Source of the DNA: Liolophura sinensis
Taxonomy: Eukaryota > Mollusca > Polyplacophora > Chitonida > Chitonidae
DNA: 64,000 nucleotides
Assembly (NCBI RefSeq): GCF_032854445.1
Contig: NC_088302.1
Location: forward strand, 45,608,645-45,672,644
Direction of reading: 5' to 3'
Shown: one piece after another, positions 26,796-38,500 of the stretch
Layout: each line of letters begins with the position of its first letter
Position numbering within the stretch: the stretch's first letter is position 1
Translations under genes and position numbers: made by a program
Notes under the pieces: generated by a model
Told to the model about the DNA's origin: nothing
Databases searched by the model: none
The model's input: the letters and a program-made list of their open reading frames with translations, nothing else

Positions 26796-26879
26796 ACAAT
26801 GTTTTTACAAATATGACACAATTTCAGAACTATATTTCACACATTTCATCAGCTCTCAGATGTGAAACCATTTCACAAA

Positions 26880-29357
26880 TACACTTCCCACTTGTCACCA
26901 TCACCCCGAAATGACATCATTTCTGAACTACACCCCACTCGTCACCACCCCACCCTCTTCTCCCCCAAGACATTATATCGGAACTGCACCTCAATCTTAT
27001 CACCACCCCTCCCCCTTCTTCCCGAAGACATTATACCGAAACTGTAACTCACACTTGTCACTATCCCTCCCCCTTCTTCCCGAAGACATCATCTCAGAAC
27101 TGTACCTCACACTTGTCACCACCACCCCGAAGTAACGCCATGTCAGAACTGTACCTCAAACTTGTCACCACTTCCCCGAAGTAATCCTATATCAGAACTG
27201 TACCTCACACTTGTCACCACCACCACGGAGTAACACAATATCAGAACTGTACCTAACACTTGTCACCACCATCCCGAAGTAACACCATACAAGAACTGTA
27301 CCTCACACTTGTCACCACCTCCCCGAAGTAACGCCATGTCAGAATTGTACCTCACACTTGTCACCACCTCCTCGAAGTAACTCCATGTCAGAACTGTACC
27401 TCACACTTGTCACCACCTCCTCGAAGTAACGCCATGTCAGAACTGTACCTCACACTTGTCACCACCTCCCCGAAGTAACGCCATGTCAGAATGTACCTCA
27501 CACTTGTCACCACCTCCTCGAAGTAACGCCATGTCAGAACTGTACCTCACACTTGTCACCACCACCCCTAAGTAACGCCATGTCAGAACTGTACCTCACA
27601 CTTGTCACCACCTCCCCGAAGTAACCTTATATCAGAACTGTACCTCACACTTGTCACCACCTCCCCGAAGTAACGCCATGTCAGAACTGTACCTCACACT
27701 TGTCACCACCTCCTCGAAGTAACTCCATGTCAGAACTGTACTTCACACTTGTCACCACCTCCTCGAAGTAACACCATATCAGAACTGCACCTAACACTTG
27801 TCACCACCACCCTGAAGTAACTCCATGTCAGAACTGTACCTCACACTTGTCACCACCTCCTCGAAGTAACGCCATGTAAGAACTGTACCTCACACTTGTC
27901 ACCACCTCCCCGAAGTAACGCCATGTCAGAATTGTACCTCACACTTGTCACCATCTCCTCGAAGTAACGCCATATCAGAACTGTACCTCACACTTGTCAC
28001 CACCTCCCCTAAGTAACGCCATGTCAGAACTGTACCTCACACTTGTCACCACCTCCCCGAAGTAACCTTATATCAGAACTGTACCTCACACTTGTCACCA
28101 CCTCCCCGAAGTAACGCCATGTCAGAACTGTACCTCACACTTGTCACCACCTCCTGGAAGTAACTCCATGTCAGAACTGTACCTCACACTTGACACCACC
28201 ACCTCGAAGTAACGCCATGTCAGAACTGTATCTCGCACTTGTCACCACCTCCCCGAAGAAACCCTATATCAGAACTGTACCTCACCCTTGTCACCACCTC
28301 CCGAAGTAATTCTATATCAAAACTGTACCTCACACTTGTCATCACCACCCCGAAGTAACACCATATCAGAACTGTACTTCACATTTGTCATCACCACCCT
28401 GAAGTAACACCATATCAGAACTGTACTTCACACTTGTCACCACCACCCCGAAGTAACACCATATCAGAACTGTACCTCACACTTGTCACCACCACCCTGA
28501 AGTAACACCATATCAAAACTCTACTTCACACTTGTCACCACCACCACCACGGAGTAACACCATATCAGAACTGTACTTCACACTTGTCACCACCACCCTG
28601 AAGTAACACCATGTCAGAACTGTACCTCACACTTGTCACCACCACCCTGAAGTAATACCATATCAGAACTGTACTTCACACTTGTCACCACCACCACCAC
28701 GGAGTAACACCATATCAGAACTGTACTTCACACTTGTCACCACCACCCTGAAGTAACACCATATCAGAACTGTACTTCACACTTGTCACCACCACCCCGA
28801 AGTAACACCATATCAGAACTGTACCTCAAACTTGTCACCACCACCACGAAGTAACACCATATCAGAATTGTACCTCACACTTGTCACCACCACCACGAAG
28901 TAACACCATATCAGAACTGTACCTCACACTTGTCACCACCACCACGGAGTAACACCATATCAGAATTGTACTTCACACTTGTCACCACCACCCTGAAGTA
29001 ACACCATATCGGAACTGTACTTATTACTTGTCACCACCACCCTGAAGTAACACCATATCAGAACTGTACCTCACACTTGTCACCACCACCACGGAGTAAC
29101 ACCATATCAGAATTGTACTTCACACTTGTCACCACCACCCTGAAGTAACACCATGTCAGAACTGTACTTCACACTTGTCACCACCACCCTGAAGTAACAC
29201 CATATCAGAACTGTACCTCACACTTGTCACCACCACCACGGAGTAACACCATATCAGAATTGTACGTCACACTTGTCACCACCATCACGAAGTAACACCA
29301 TATCAGAATTGTACCTCACACTTGTCACCACCACCACGAAGTAACACCATATCGGAA
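26880..29357. repeat. 49-bp minisatellite, about 50 copies
   Basis: Unit CACTTGTCACCACCACCCCG and then AAGTAACACCATATCAGAAC plus TGTACCTCA; spacing 49 bp. Two domains are visible. Units before about 28300 mostly read CTCC(C/T)CGAAGTAACGCCATGT; later ones read CACCCTGAAGTAACACCATA, some with extra CAC triplets. A CCTTATATCAG variant recurs at 27625 and 28066, 441 bp (nine units) apart. The array is broken by a Tc1-like element and resumes in degraded form at about 30035-30140. Confidence 0.92.
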
Positions 29358-30028
29358 CGAAAGTGCATCAACAATAAGTTTCCCCCAAAATTTTCACGTT
29401 ATTTACCCAATCGTTGTGAAATTTTGCACACAGTATTTCAGTAATCAAGTCAATACATTGTAGCAAGGATTACCCTTTAAATGCAGATGTATTCGAATGA
29501 GCATGCGCAATTGCATTATCGGTCGGATTTTGAAAATTTTACAGATTCAGGATGACAATGGATTTTTTTTATGGATGACAATGCTCAGCCACATCGTGCC
29601 AGATTCATAATTGTCTTCTTTGAACATGAAGGCGTTGAGCATTCACAATGGCTAATTCCCCGGATCTCAGCCACACTGAACATGTGTGGGACCAGTCAAA
29701 ACAAGCAGTGTATCGCCGTGTCCGATCTTGATGACGTTATATATTTGCTTCAGCAGAAATCTGCTTCCCTCAAAATCTGAGCACAAGCCTCATTAACACA
29801 TTATCTGGTCGCACAGATAGTCAAAATAATCTTCAATCTGTTTGTAAAATTTTCTATATCCCACCGATAATGCTTTTGCGCGTGTTCATTGGAACATATC
29901 TGTATCTAAAGGTTGTCCTTCATGCTACAGTGTGGACTTGAGTACTGAAATACTGTGTGCAAAATTTCACGACTGGGCAAATAACTTGGTAAATGCCAAA
30001 TGTTTTGGGATGAACTTACTTTCTATGC
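29358..30028 (+). mobile_element. Tc1/mariner-like element with long inverted repeats, inserted in the 49-bp array
   Basis: Long terminal inverted repeats of about 180 bp face each other. The left arm (for example GAAATTTTGCACACAGTATT near 29427, then GCATTATCGGTCGGATTTTG) is mirrored by the reverse complement of the right arm (GAAATTTTGCACACAGTATT near 29970). Between them lies a remnant of the transposase C-terminus. The flanks on both sides are satellite sequence, so the element landed in the array. Exact termini and TA duplications are unclear. Confidence 0.8.
29565..29780 (+). pseudogene. Tc1-family transposase remnant (C-terminal part)
   Basis: The frame starting at 29571 reads MDDNAQPHRARFIIVFFEHE and then GVEHSQWLIPRISATLN. 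This is the DN-PH segment around the second catalytic Asp of Tc1/mariner DDE transposases and the following motif that is normally SPDLNPIEHVWD. The latter is frame-damaged. There is no N-terminal DNA-binding domain and no first catalytic Asp in the element, so it is non-functional. Confidence 0.75.
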
Positions 30029-30661
30029 ACTGTTTATATTTCACACTTGTCACCAACCTCCAGAAGTAACTGTATTTCACACTTCACTATCCTCAGAAGT
30101 AACACCATTTCAAAACTGAATTTCACACTTGTCATCGCTGTCCAAAAGTGAGACTTCTCTAGAAGTATAGTCTTCCCAGACTATGCTCTACCCTATATCG
30201 CCACCCTCCAAAAGTGAAAACCGTCTAGAATGTCTTATTTTCACATGTGGACTGATCTTGACAAACATTATGAAATATGTACATTAAAACTGGCAATAAC
30301 ATGAATTAGTCCGTGAATCCAAATTATATTGCACGTGTTCTCATTTGTTCAAAGGGTACACATTTAAGATCGCGGCTTTAACTGCTCATGGGCAATAAAG
30401 ATATATAAAGAGAACCTTTATTTCTGCCTGTGAGTTGATACATAATACAATGTAAACCATCTTTCTATTTTACTATCCTTTTTGTTATCTCAACAAATTC
30501 AAAAACGTTCATTCCAGCGTGCTTGGAATACAGTGGCAGGAATCTTAAGTTGCCGTCAAATTAGCAACCTTTCCATTCTGGGGACCGGTTATATACTTAA
30601 TTTTGTGATAATACTACACGACTAAGGAAATCTGCTTAAATTCAGATTTGTTGTCTTCATG

Positions 30662-30855
30662 AATTTATTTATTTGATTGATGTTTTAAAACGCACTCGAG
30701 AAACTTTCACTTATACAACGGCGGCCCATTATGGTGGGAGGAAAACTGGCAGGGGAACCGACTACCATCCGCAGGTTGCTGTCAGGCCTTCTCGTATGAC
30801 CGCAGGAGCTGAACTTGAACCAATATTGACCGCATTTGCGGAGGTACCAGAGTCC
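30662..30855 (-). repeat. SINE family B, diverged
   Basis: TTTATTTATTTGATTGATGT tail at the left, ACGGCGGCCCATTATGGTGG and CAACCGACTACCATCCGCAG-like segments, then ACTTGAACCA near 30813. Minus orientation, tRNA head lost. Confidence 0.65.
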
Positions 30856-30929
30856 TTGTCCTGCGGTAGCAAGTAACCTATTCCGTCCAAAGAGGCTCGG
30901 TATCTTCATGGGAGTGAAGACTAAAAATG

Positions 30930-31020
30930 TGTATTATTTGATTGCCATCCAACGTCAAGGAATTTTCATTTATACGACAGCGGTCAGCTTTGTGGATGGA
31001 GTACACCATCGACCGACATA
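30930..31020 (-). repeat. SINE family B fragment
   Basis: GTATTATTTGATTGCC followed by AGGAATTTTCATTTATACGA and CAGCGGTCAGC. Only the 3' portion survives. Confidence 0.5.
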
Positions 31021-32660
31021 ACATGTAGCATCGACTGTCACACAGCTGACTAAACGTCTGTAGTTCCAGCTTGTTAGGAAATTCGACATCTCTGCTGAAA
31101 CCCCGTTCACAAAATCAAAATAATACACATGAAAACGTCTTTGCCTTTTAGCTACAAATCGTGTGAAATACAATTGGTCCCATCGATATTTCACCTTCCA
31201 GTCGATTTTACGCCATCACACCTGTAAACACGGCCAAGGAAACACCGTTCGCCATTCTATAAAACAAGAAGTGCCGCATTTTTACCAGGCAGAATGGATT
31301 TCCTTTCCAGAGATTTGGAGGCGCACTATCTTACGGCATAGGTGTAATACTACCGCAATACTTCAGAGAGGGGAATTTGATCTCTTTGTTCAAAACTTTG
31401 TGTGCATTGCCTATTACAGAAGAGAGTCTCTGCCCATGAAACAGAAGCAGCAGTAGAAACAGTGGTTACCTTTAATGGCCCAGTGTTATTGGAACAGGGG
31501 AGGTAACAAGGGTCCAGGCCCTGAACTAAAACTGCGCGAAATCCAAGATATTGGCACGATAAATGATCTTAGCACTAGCCCACTTCCATTTTTGACTATT
31601 GCACCTTAGTTAGCCTTTGAAAAAATGACCCATCGCCATTTAGCACTTCAGTCGGAGAATGCGGAGATAGGATAGATGCCGTTCATGTACCGTCTCAAAC
31701 CGTTTTAAAATTTGCCGCATACACACTCTCGTTATGCTTAAGTAGAGGCCTGCTTTATACAAGTAGCAGATTTAAATCGAAACGGTGTTTTCCCAGGCAA
31801 AGTTGCACTGTTCGTGGACAACGCGAAAGCAGAAGCCAATCCATCACAGATGTGTGTCCCCGTATATGGCGTTTACAGCTAAACCAGTGAACTTCCCCTC
31901 TCGTACAACTGTGTGCAATAAAACATTTAGCTAAACATGGCACCGTTGTTGAGTGATAACGCCACACTTCAACTAATTACTGATGCACATGAAGCCATTA
32001 ATCGTCCAAATTATTGCGAACTTGGTACTTTCATGCGAAAATAGTTGTACTGGAGTTCCAGACTACTGAAGAAGCACGCAAGAATTCATTTTCTGTATTT
32101 TGCTATACATATGAAATTTACTTTTAACAATGAGCAATCCAATCCAACAGGGTAACCACTGACATAAAATCAGTGGTTAAATTTATCATATATGCATCTT
32201 TTACACATCCGAGACATTTTAAGACAAATGATGTATGAAAAGAACCAATTCCCACTTCCTCTGGTCACTTTCTTTCAACGCGTTTCATGCAATGCTCAAT
32301 GTTACACGTGTATGGCGGCGATTAGTTTTGTGGGTGTGAACAGCAGGCCGTACCACACCTACTTGGAAAACCTGCCAAAGATTTAGTCGTAACAAAAACT
32401 GGATTCGAACAAGATAGTTTCTGAGATTGTATCCTGATCCAATACGGACGGCACTGATTGAAAAATATTCTGAATGGATGGTACTAATACAATTTGCAAG
32501 GAAAGTGAAAGGCATCATAATCCAGCATATTATAGGCAGACAAAAAGTGGTTTCCATCGTAACCCACAAATCATATCACTAAAGCCTTGAGAATATACTG
32601 TAAACCCCGACTTCTCAAGTAAAAATATGGTACCAGATAGTGTAAAACTGGAAAAGTGCA
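31021..32660. other. Intergenic gap between the convergent SLC6 and CBP genes
   Basis: Short open frames only. No domain, RNA gene or clear repeat recognised. Confidence 0.5.
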
Positions 32661-32664
32661 CACG

Positions 32665-32670
32665 TTTATT
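32665..32670 (-). terminator. Candidate CBP polyadenylation signal
   Basis: TTTATT on the plus strand is AATAAA on the coding strand, about 780 bp beyond the CBP stop. It is the most plausible signal in the 3' flank, but cleavage cannot be confirmed. Confidence 0.4.
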
Positions 32671-33449
32671 GAGATAGCAGCATATCATAAAATAAGATAG
32701 CAGCTTATCATAAGTAAGAAATGAGTTTTATAATGTGCTTTTCTGTACAATGTCTTTGACTCATTGGAATTATGAAACAGTCTATCTTAACATGCGAGAT
32801 TTATCCATGATTCTCCTCCATATAGTATCTTCTCTTCAACAATCATAGCACATGGCTGGTATGAAACAGCAAACACTGACGGTAACGATCCCAGGTCTTG
32901 CTGGTAAGTTACTTTACAGTCAGCAAACAACAAATTACAGTACATGTGGTTCAGTTAAAGTACTATACAGATAACCACCTATTAGAAATAAAACTAGGAC
33001 AGACAATTAACAGCTTAGCATATTTGTACAGCATCGCATGTAGATAGCGCAAGGGGAGACAATCTTTATAACACTAGCTATACAAATATGAAATAAACAT
33101 TGGCTCCTCACAAGGTCTCAGGGACAATACATAGTCTGTGTGAATGTATGTATGTATGTATATATCATACAAGGTTCTGTACGGCATCTGTCAACTACAT
33201 TCCCATACTTCAATGAGACCATATAAAATAATATATTAAAACATACTCTTCTCAATAAGTCCTGGGGAAATTTGTTCAGAAAAGCATGGACAAATACGTG
33301 TACACTGGGAACAATGATCTCTTCATATGCGTCACAAATTGAAACATAACTTAAACTCTTTCCATGAATCGCAAGAGTCTTCTTCCAGGGAAGTTGTGAA
33401 ACAAGCTGCCCCAGCAGTAATACAATTATTATGATAATTTCATTTAGTA

Positions 33450-35516
33450 CTACAAGCTGTCCACAAATCGTGATAGTTGGTCTTGTGCAGTCATTTGATT
33501 ATTGACATCATGATCAGGTTGCCCCATCACTAACTCTGCCGTAGCAGGGCTTTGTAACTGAGACAATCCTGCATGGGACTGCATTTGAGGAAGCATGACT
33601 TGCTCAGAGTTCATTTGGTTTGGATCGCCTGTTCCCCCTGGCCCCATCACTGGTCTGGGGGACTGGTTTGGGGGTATGTGATGAGGTGATGGTTGAAGCT
33701 GACGAGGTGATGGAATAGGCTGTTGACGTGGTGAGGGAATCGGTTGTGGTGAACGTACTGTTTGAGGGAGGGTCGTGGCTGATGGTGGGGAACGAACCTG
33801 CTGCATAAGCTGTTGTGGTGAGGCAGTTTGTTTGGCAAGCATACGCTGAGGGCTCATTGGCTGTACCCCAACCATCTGTTTGTATTGGGCCTTCTGTTGC
33901 TGCAGCTGATGTATTAACTGTTGTTGTTGGAACTGCTGGGCTCTATGCTGAGCAGCAGGATCGGGGTAATTTTGCTGCTGGCCAAAGTTTACTCGCGCCC
34001 TTTGAGAATTGAACTGTGGTGCCTGTGGTTGTTGGAACTGCTGAGCCTGCTGTTGTTGCTGCTGCTGCTGCTGTTGTTGTTGCTGTTGTTGCTGCTCCTG
34101 TTGCATCTGCCGGATACGCTGCTGCTGATACCACAGCTGCTGCTGTGTAGTAGGCTGTGACGTCAACTGTTGCCCCCCTGGCTGCTGAGGCATTGATTGC
34201 ATTTGAGCAAGTCCTGGCATGTTCTGCATTTGTTGTTGCTGTTGCGGAGGATGAGGTTGCTGATGTTGAGGGTGTTGCTGTTGATGCTGGTGATGCTGAG
34301 GGTGTTGTTGTTGTTGTTGAAGCTGTGACAGTTGTTGTTGGGGATGTTGTGCATGCTGTTGTATCTGTTGGGGGTGAGGATGTTGTGGTTGGGGGTGAGG
34401 ATGTTGTTGGGGATGCTGTTGCTGATGCTGAAGTTGCTGCTGTTGGATCTGAGCTGTTCTCTGCTTCAACACTGCAGCCATAAGATGAGGATGCGATTTG
34501 AGAATCGATAAGACCACTTCCTGCTGTTGTGGTGTTGTCGGAGCTTTCAATGCCTGCATGAGCTCATGTACCGGAGCCTGATTCGTTGACTGGTTGAAAC
34601 GTGGCTGTTGTGGGTTCATCCCTCCCGTGGCCATTGCTTGAGTGCTGGTCTGTTGGGGAGGAGGCTGTTGCATTGGTATCCTCTGCCCAGGTTGTTGAAT
34701 CGGCTGTGGTTGTGGCTGTCCACCTTGAGGATACGACTGCCATCTTTCCAGCGATGGCAACATGTGCTGTTGTTGTTGCTGAGGTTGAGATGTTTGCATT
34801 GTGTTCATTGGCCTAGCTTGCACCTGTGGAGGCGGCATATTAACATTAATAGGTTTCACTCTGGCCTGCTGCTGAGCAACCTCTTGCACAAACCTAGCGG
34901 CATGCATTGCAGCTGGTGGAGGACCACCACTCTTCCCACCTACACCCACGGGTACACCTGCCACAGATTGAGCTCCTGGACTGTACTGATTTGGCAAAGA
35001 CACAGGTGGTACTTGAGCTGGCACCTGTGGAGCTGGTGTTGTTGTTGTTGTTGCCGTTGTAGGATTCCGGTTCGTCTGCATTGAGGCCATTCTTCGTCGC
35101 AACATCTGAGCCTGGGCCAGCCTTTGCTGCAGTTGTTGTTGTCTTAACTTATGCTTAATTTGAGTACAGAATGGTACAATGCACTTAATCTCCTGGCAAT
35201 GTTTTGCATGATAGCAACACAACGCAATGAGCTGCTTGCAGATGGAACAACCACCATTAGCCTTTCGCCTGCAGCTCTTGGTATGTGTAACAACACGTTT
35301 CATTTTTGGGCATGTTGAAAGTTTGCAGTTTGCATCTTTGCACTGACATGCATGAACCAAGGACTGAATGCACCTTTGAATTGAAAGTCTCCTGGACTCC
35401 TGCGGATTCTCCTGACTATCACCAGACGAAGTTCCGTCCTCTATTTCAAAGCCCAGCTTCTCCATTTTATGTTCATGACTGTCCTTCTTAAAGCAGGGAA
35501 CACACAGATCAAAATC
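33450..35516 (-). CDS. CREBBP: CBP exon 26: ZZ end, TAZ2, NCBD and Gln-rich tail
   Basis: Residues 1658-2345 in one 2067-nt exon. [18 protein letters not shown] completes ZZ. TAZ2 (about 1700-1790) reads [54 protein letters not shown] and [20 protein letters not shown]. The NCBD (about 1975-2020; genomic about 34433-34575) reads [41 protein letters not shown] long Gln/His/Pro-rich tail follows, including an almost uninterrupted poly-Gln run (about 34040-34110). The last residues are SRFVDSL. Stop at 33450-33452. Confidence 0.96.
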   Translation of the reverse strand, partial: DFDLCVPCFKKDSHEHKMEKLGFEIEDGTSSGDSQENPQESRRLSIQRCIQSLVHACQCKDANCKLSTCPKMKRVVTHTKSCRRKANGGCSICKQLIALCCYHAKHCQEIKCIVPFCTQIKHKLRQQQLQQRLAQAQMLRRRMASMQTNRNPTTATTTTTPAPQVPAQVPPVSLPNQYSPGAQSVAGVPVGVGGKSGGPPPAAMHAARFVQEVAQQQARVKPINVNMPPPQVQARPMNTMQTSQPQQQQQHMLPSLERWQSYPQGGQPQPQPIQQPGQRIPMQQPPPQQTSTQAMATGGMNPQQPRFNQSTNQAPVHELMQALKAPTTPQQQEVVLSILKSHPHLMAAVLKQRTAQIQQQQLQHQQQHPQQHPHPQPQHPHPQQIQQHAQHPQQQLSQLQQQQQHPQHHQHQQQHPQHQQPHPPQQQQQMQNMPGLAQMQSMPQQPGGQQLTSQPTTQQQLWYQQQRIRQMQQEQQQQQQQQQQQQQQQQAQQFQQPQAPQFNSQRARVNFGQQQNYPDPAAQHRAQQFQQQQLIHQLQQQKAQYKQMVGVQPMSPQRMLAKQTASPQQLMQQVRSPPSATTLPQTVRSPQPIPSPRQQPIPSPRQLQPSPHHIPPNQSPRPVMGPGGTGDPNQMNSEQVMLPQMQSHAGLSQLQSPATAELVMGQPDHDVNNQMTAQDQLSRFVDSL

Positions 35517-38500
35517 CTGTTGACAAAAAAAAAAAAAAAGACACATAAGGCATCAGAGAATCTATTAACCCTGAAGAAGGAAACAAATGCCATAAGCCAA
35601 AAACAATTATATTTATTTATGGGATGAGATTTATGGGAACCGGAATCTAGGCAGAGCCTACGTGGAACCCAGAACTTCCCTAACAAAACACCAATGCATG
35701 CTGATTGCCAGTTGAACTATACAAGTGTGTTTTTCAGCTGACTTCTTTCATCTTAGAATATGGTTTACAGGATTTCACAACCCTGAAGCACATCTATCGA
35801 GATTCATTTTTATGCTACTGGGCCAACATTAACATCTCCAGATCAAGACATGAATAACTGATTTATTTCAAAAGGTGCATTCATTAGGCTTCTGGGCCAG
35901 TGGTAGTTACATAAGCAGCCCAAATTTAAAGCTTTAAGTGAAGTGGAAGATGACAAAAAGTTTACAAATTGATAGACACATCCAACACCATGATACAATC
36001 AATCTTTAATGTAGGGTGTATAATCTGTTGTTTCGATTAAACAATGTTTTTGTATGATGCCTATCACAGTAGACACACATCAAACTCCGAGCAATATTGT
36101 TGAAAAAAGAACAGTGCGTTCCAAATTTGAAAATATTTACTTACATCACAAACTGTACAGTGGTATCTGGTTTCCACTTGGGCTTTACAGTTGTTGCACG
36201 TGTACACAAAGCTATCCTTGGCATGGTTATGCAGCTCAAACAGTAAGCACATGGTGGAAAATTTTGCCCTTCGTAAAGAAGAAAATTCAAGATGTTTTTC
36301 ACGCGCGAGGGTAAGGAATGCATCACGGCCATCCATCAAATCACAGGAAATTAAAGGATCTGGATCCTGAATCTTAGGTAAGTTCTGAGCTTGTTGGACA
36401 CTGTGTAGTCTTATCACAAAGAAAACCTGAAACAAGCAGTCATACAATGGTAGTGAGAATTGACCTGCAGAGTTGCTAAACCAAAAGAAAATGCTTTTCA
36501 TCATTCCTGCAACCACCACTGCTAACTAAAATATTCCCACCTTTTAAACAGAAATCTGTACACTTCCATTAGCAATAAACTCACAACATAAATGTGTGAT
36601 TCTGAATTCATAGTACTTTGTTGTTCATATGCAGTGAAGATCACCATGTTAAATGCATACTAACACCCTATTGACATAGGTTACACAAATGGCACCATTT
36701 TCATTTTAAAGGTGAACTGCGAAAGTTTTTGACCTAAAACTGAAAGTTATTGTACCTAATTAGTAGCTGGTGTTTAGTCAAAACAGCACAGCGTGAACCT
36801 AGACATTTTATAATTTGCTCAAAAGACAGTGGCTTGGTTAACTTGGTTTTGAATCATACATCTGTCTGTGCAACAACATCAGAGAAACCATACATACTTT
36901 TTCTTATGTGTGCATGGCAAACATAATAAATAAATAACGCGAGATAAGCCATGGGCCTTTTTTGTATGTTATATTGGATGATTATGAAGATTTATAATAT
37001 AATTACTTAATGAAATAAGCCTTATTCAATAAAACACAACTGTGGACAACAATTTTTACTAAATTTAAATGCATTGCAGTAACCTTTATTGTCACTGGAT
37101 ACAGCAAGCATCATATGTCAACACAATAAAGAATCACATGAAATTCTAGTTCAAACAAACCTCTTTATGCTTTTCCATTGTGGAATACAATTTTGCAGAC
37201 AAGTCGCTACCTCCTAAGGGCAGATTACTCTTCTTATTGTTCTTCCGTTGACTGTTCTTGCTCTTGTTAGCTTTCTTGTTTCGGCCACTTTTCTGTCCCT
37301 TCTTCTTGCCCTGTTTGCCCTGCAAGAGGTCAGAAAAATCAGTTTGTCAAGTTAGCAAAATTAACACTAGCACAAAAATCATCTTCAATGAAATACATCA
37401 GTAGTGATCCTAAACATAGCAAGTATTTTACATGGCTAAACACAGGACACTGTCTAAAGGGACATGCCCTGGCTGTGTAATTTGTCGGGTACAGTTATGC
37501 CACTTATTTTTTGAATTTGCTACAGAACAAATTCATAGGAAGCCAACACTCCAAGTGTAAATTAAAGTTCGATTTCTCTCTCAACAAGCTTTGTGTAGGG
37601 GATAAATTGTCTCACCGCTAACTGGCCAACATCATCGCCCTCAACCATTTCTGTTTCCACCTGCTCTGCCATCGCAGCTTCTGCCTCTTCCCGCTTGCGC
37701 TTTTCTTCCTCCTCCTGGTCCAGCTCTTTTATACTCTCCTCTAACACATTTGGCCAAAAGTCACCCTCAAAATATGGCATTTCCGTTGCACTAGTCAAGT
37801 TGTTTTCAATTGCATCTTTGAGTATATCCTGTAAAAAATGTAACGATTGATTCACTGATTGATGTTAAACACCAAACTCAACAAATCAGTTGTTCTACCT
37901 TCGAGTAGTTTATTACATTTTTACCATTCTATCTTTTAACAAGGGTTATGCATTTAACTATGCTCGAGTGCAGGACACGAAAGGCTGCAACTGTTGCAAA
38001 TCTGTACTTGTTCACTAGTATCATGACCGTGAAGTTGTTGAGGTAAACCAATGACTTTTTTCAAGTTACAGACGAACATTTCCACATGTGGCATAATCAC
38101 TATGCCATATGAGTGGAATACAAGAGGTCCTTGATGAAAGCAGGACAGTACCTACAGCAGTACAGCAACTGTTGATCGCTAAAGTTTCCCATGGCTTCTG
38201 CAAAAAGGGAATATACTGTGCGTGCCTTGTGAACATGTCTTACTACATATTGGCTACATATCGTTCCCAAAAGGTAATGCAGCACGACGATTACAAAGCT
38301 TTAGTCAAGGCAATCTTTATGATGAATACATGCTTCATCTGAAAACATTTACAAACAAGTCATCCACATCAACCTTACCTTGTAATCAACAACAACTCGT
38401 TCAATTATGGCTTTGTCCAGCATTTTCTTGTACCACTCCTGAAGCCTTTTTGGTTTAGGAATACGCTGTTCTGGAGGATGACAGTGGAAGATGTAGTCAT

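Noticed and set aside
33815-35084. Several plus-strand open frames of 65-158 residues opposite CBP exon 26
   Set aside because: They are antisense shadows of the Gln/Pro-rich CBP coding exon, as shown by poly-Leu and poly-Val composition.
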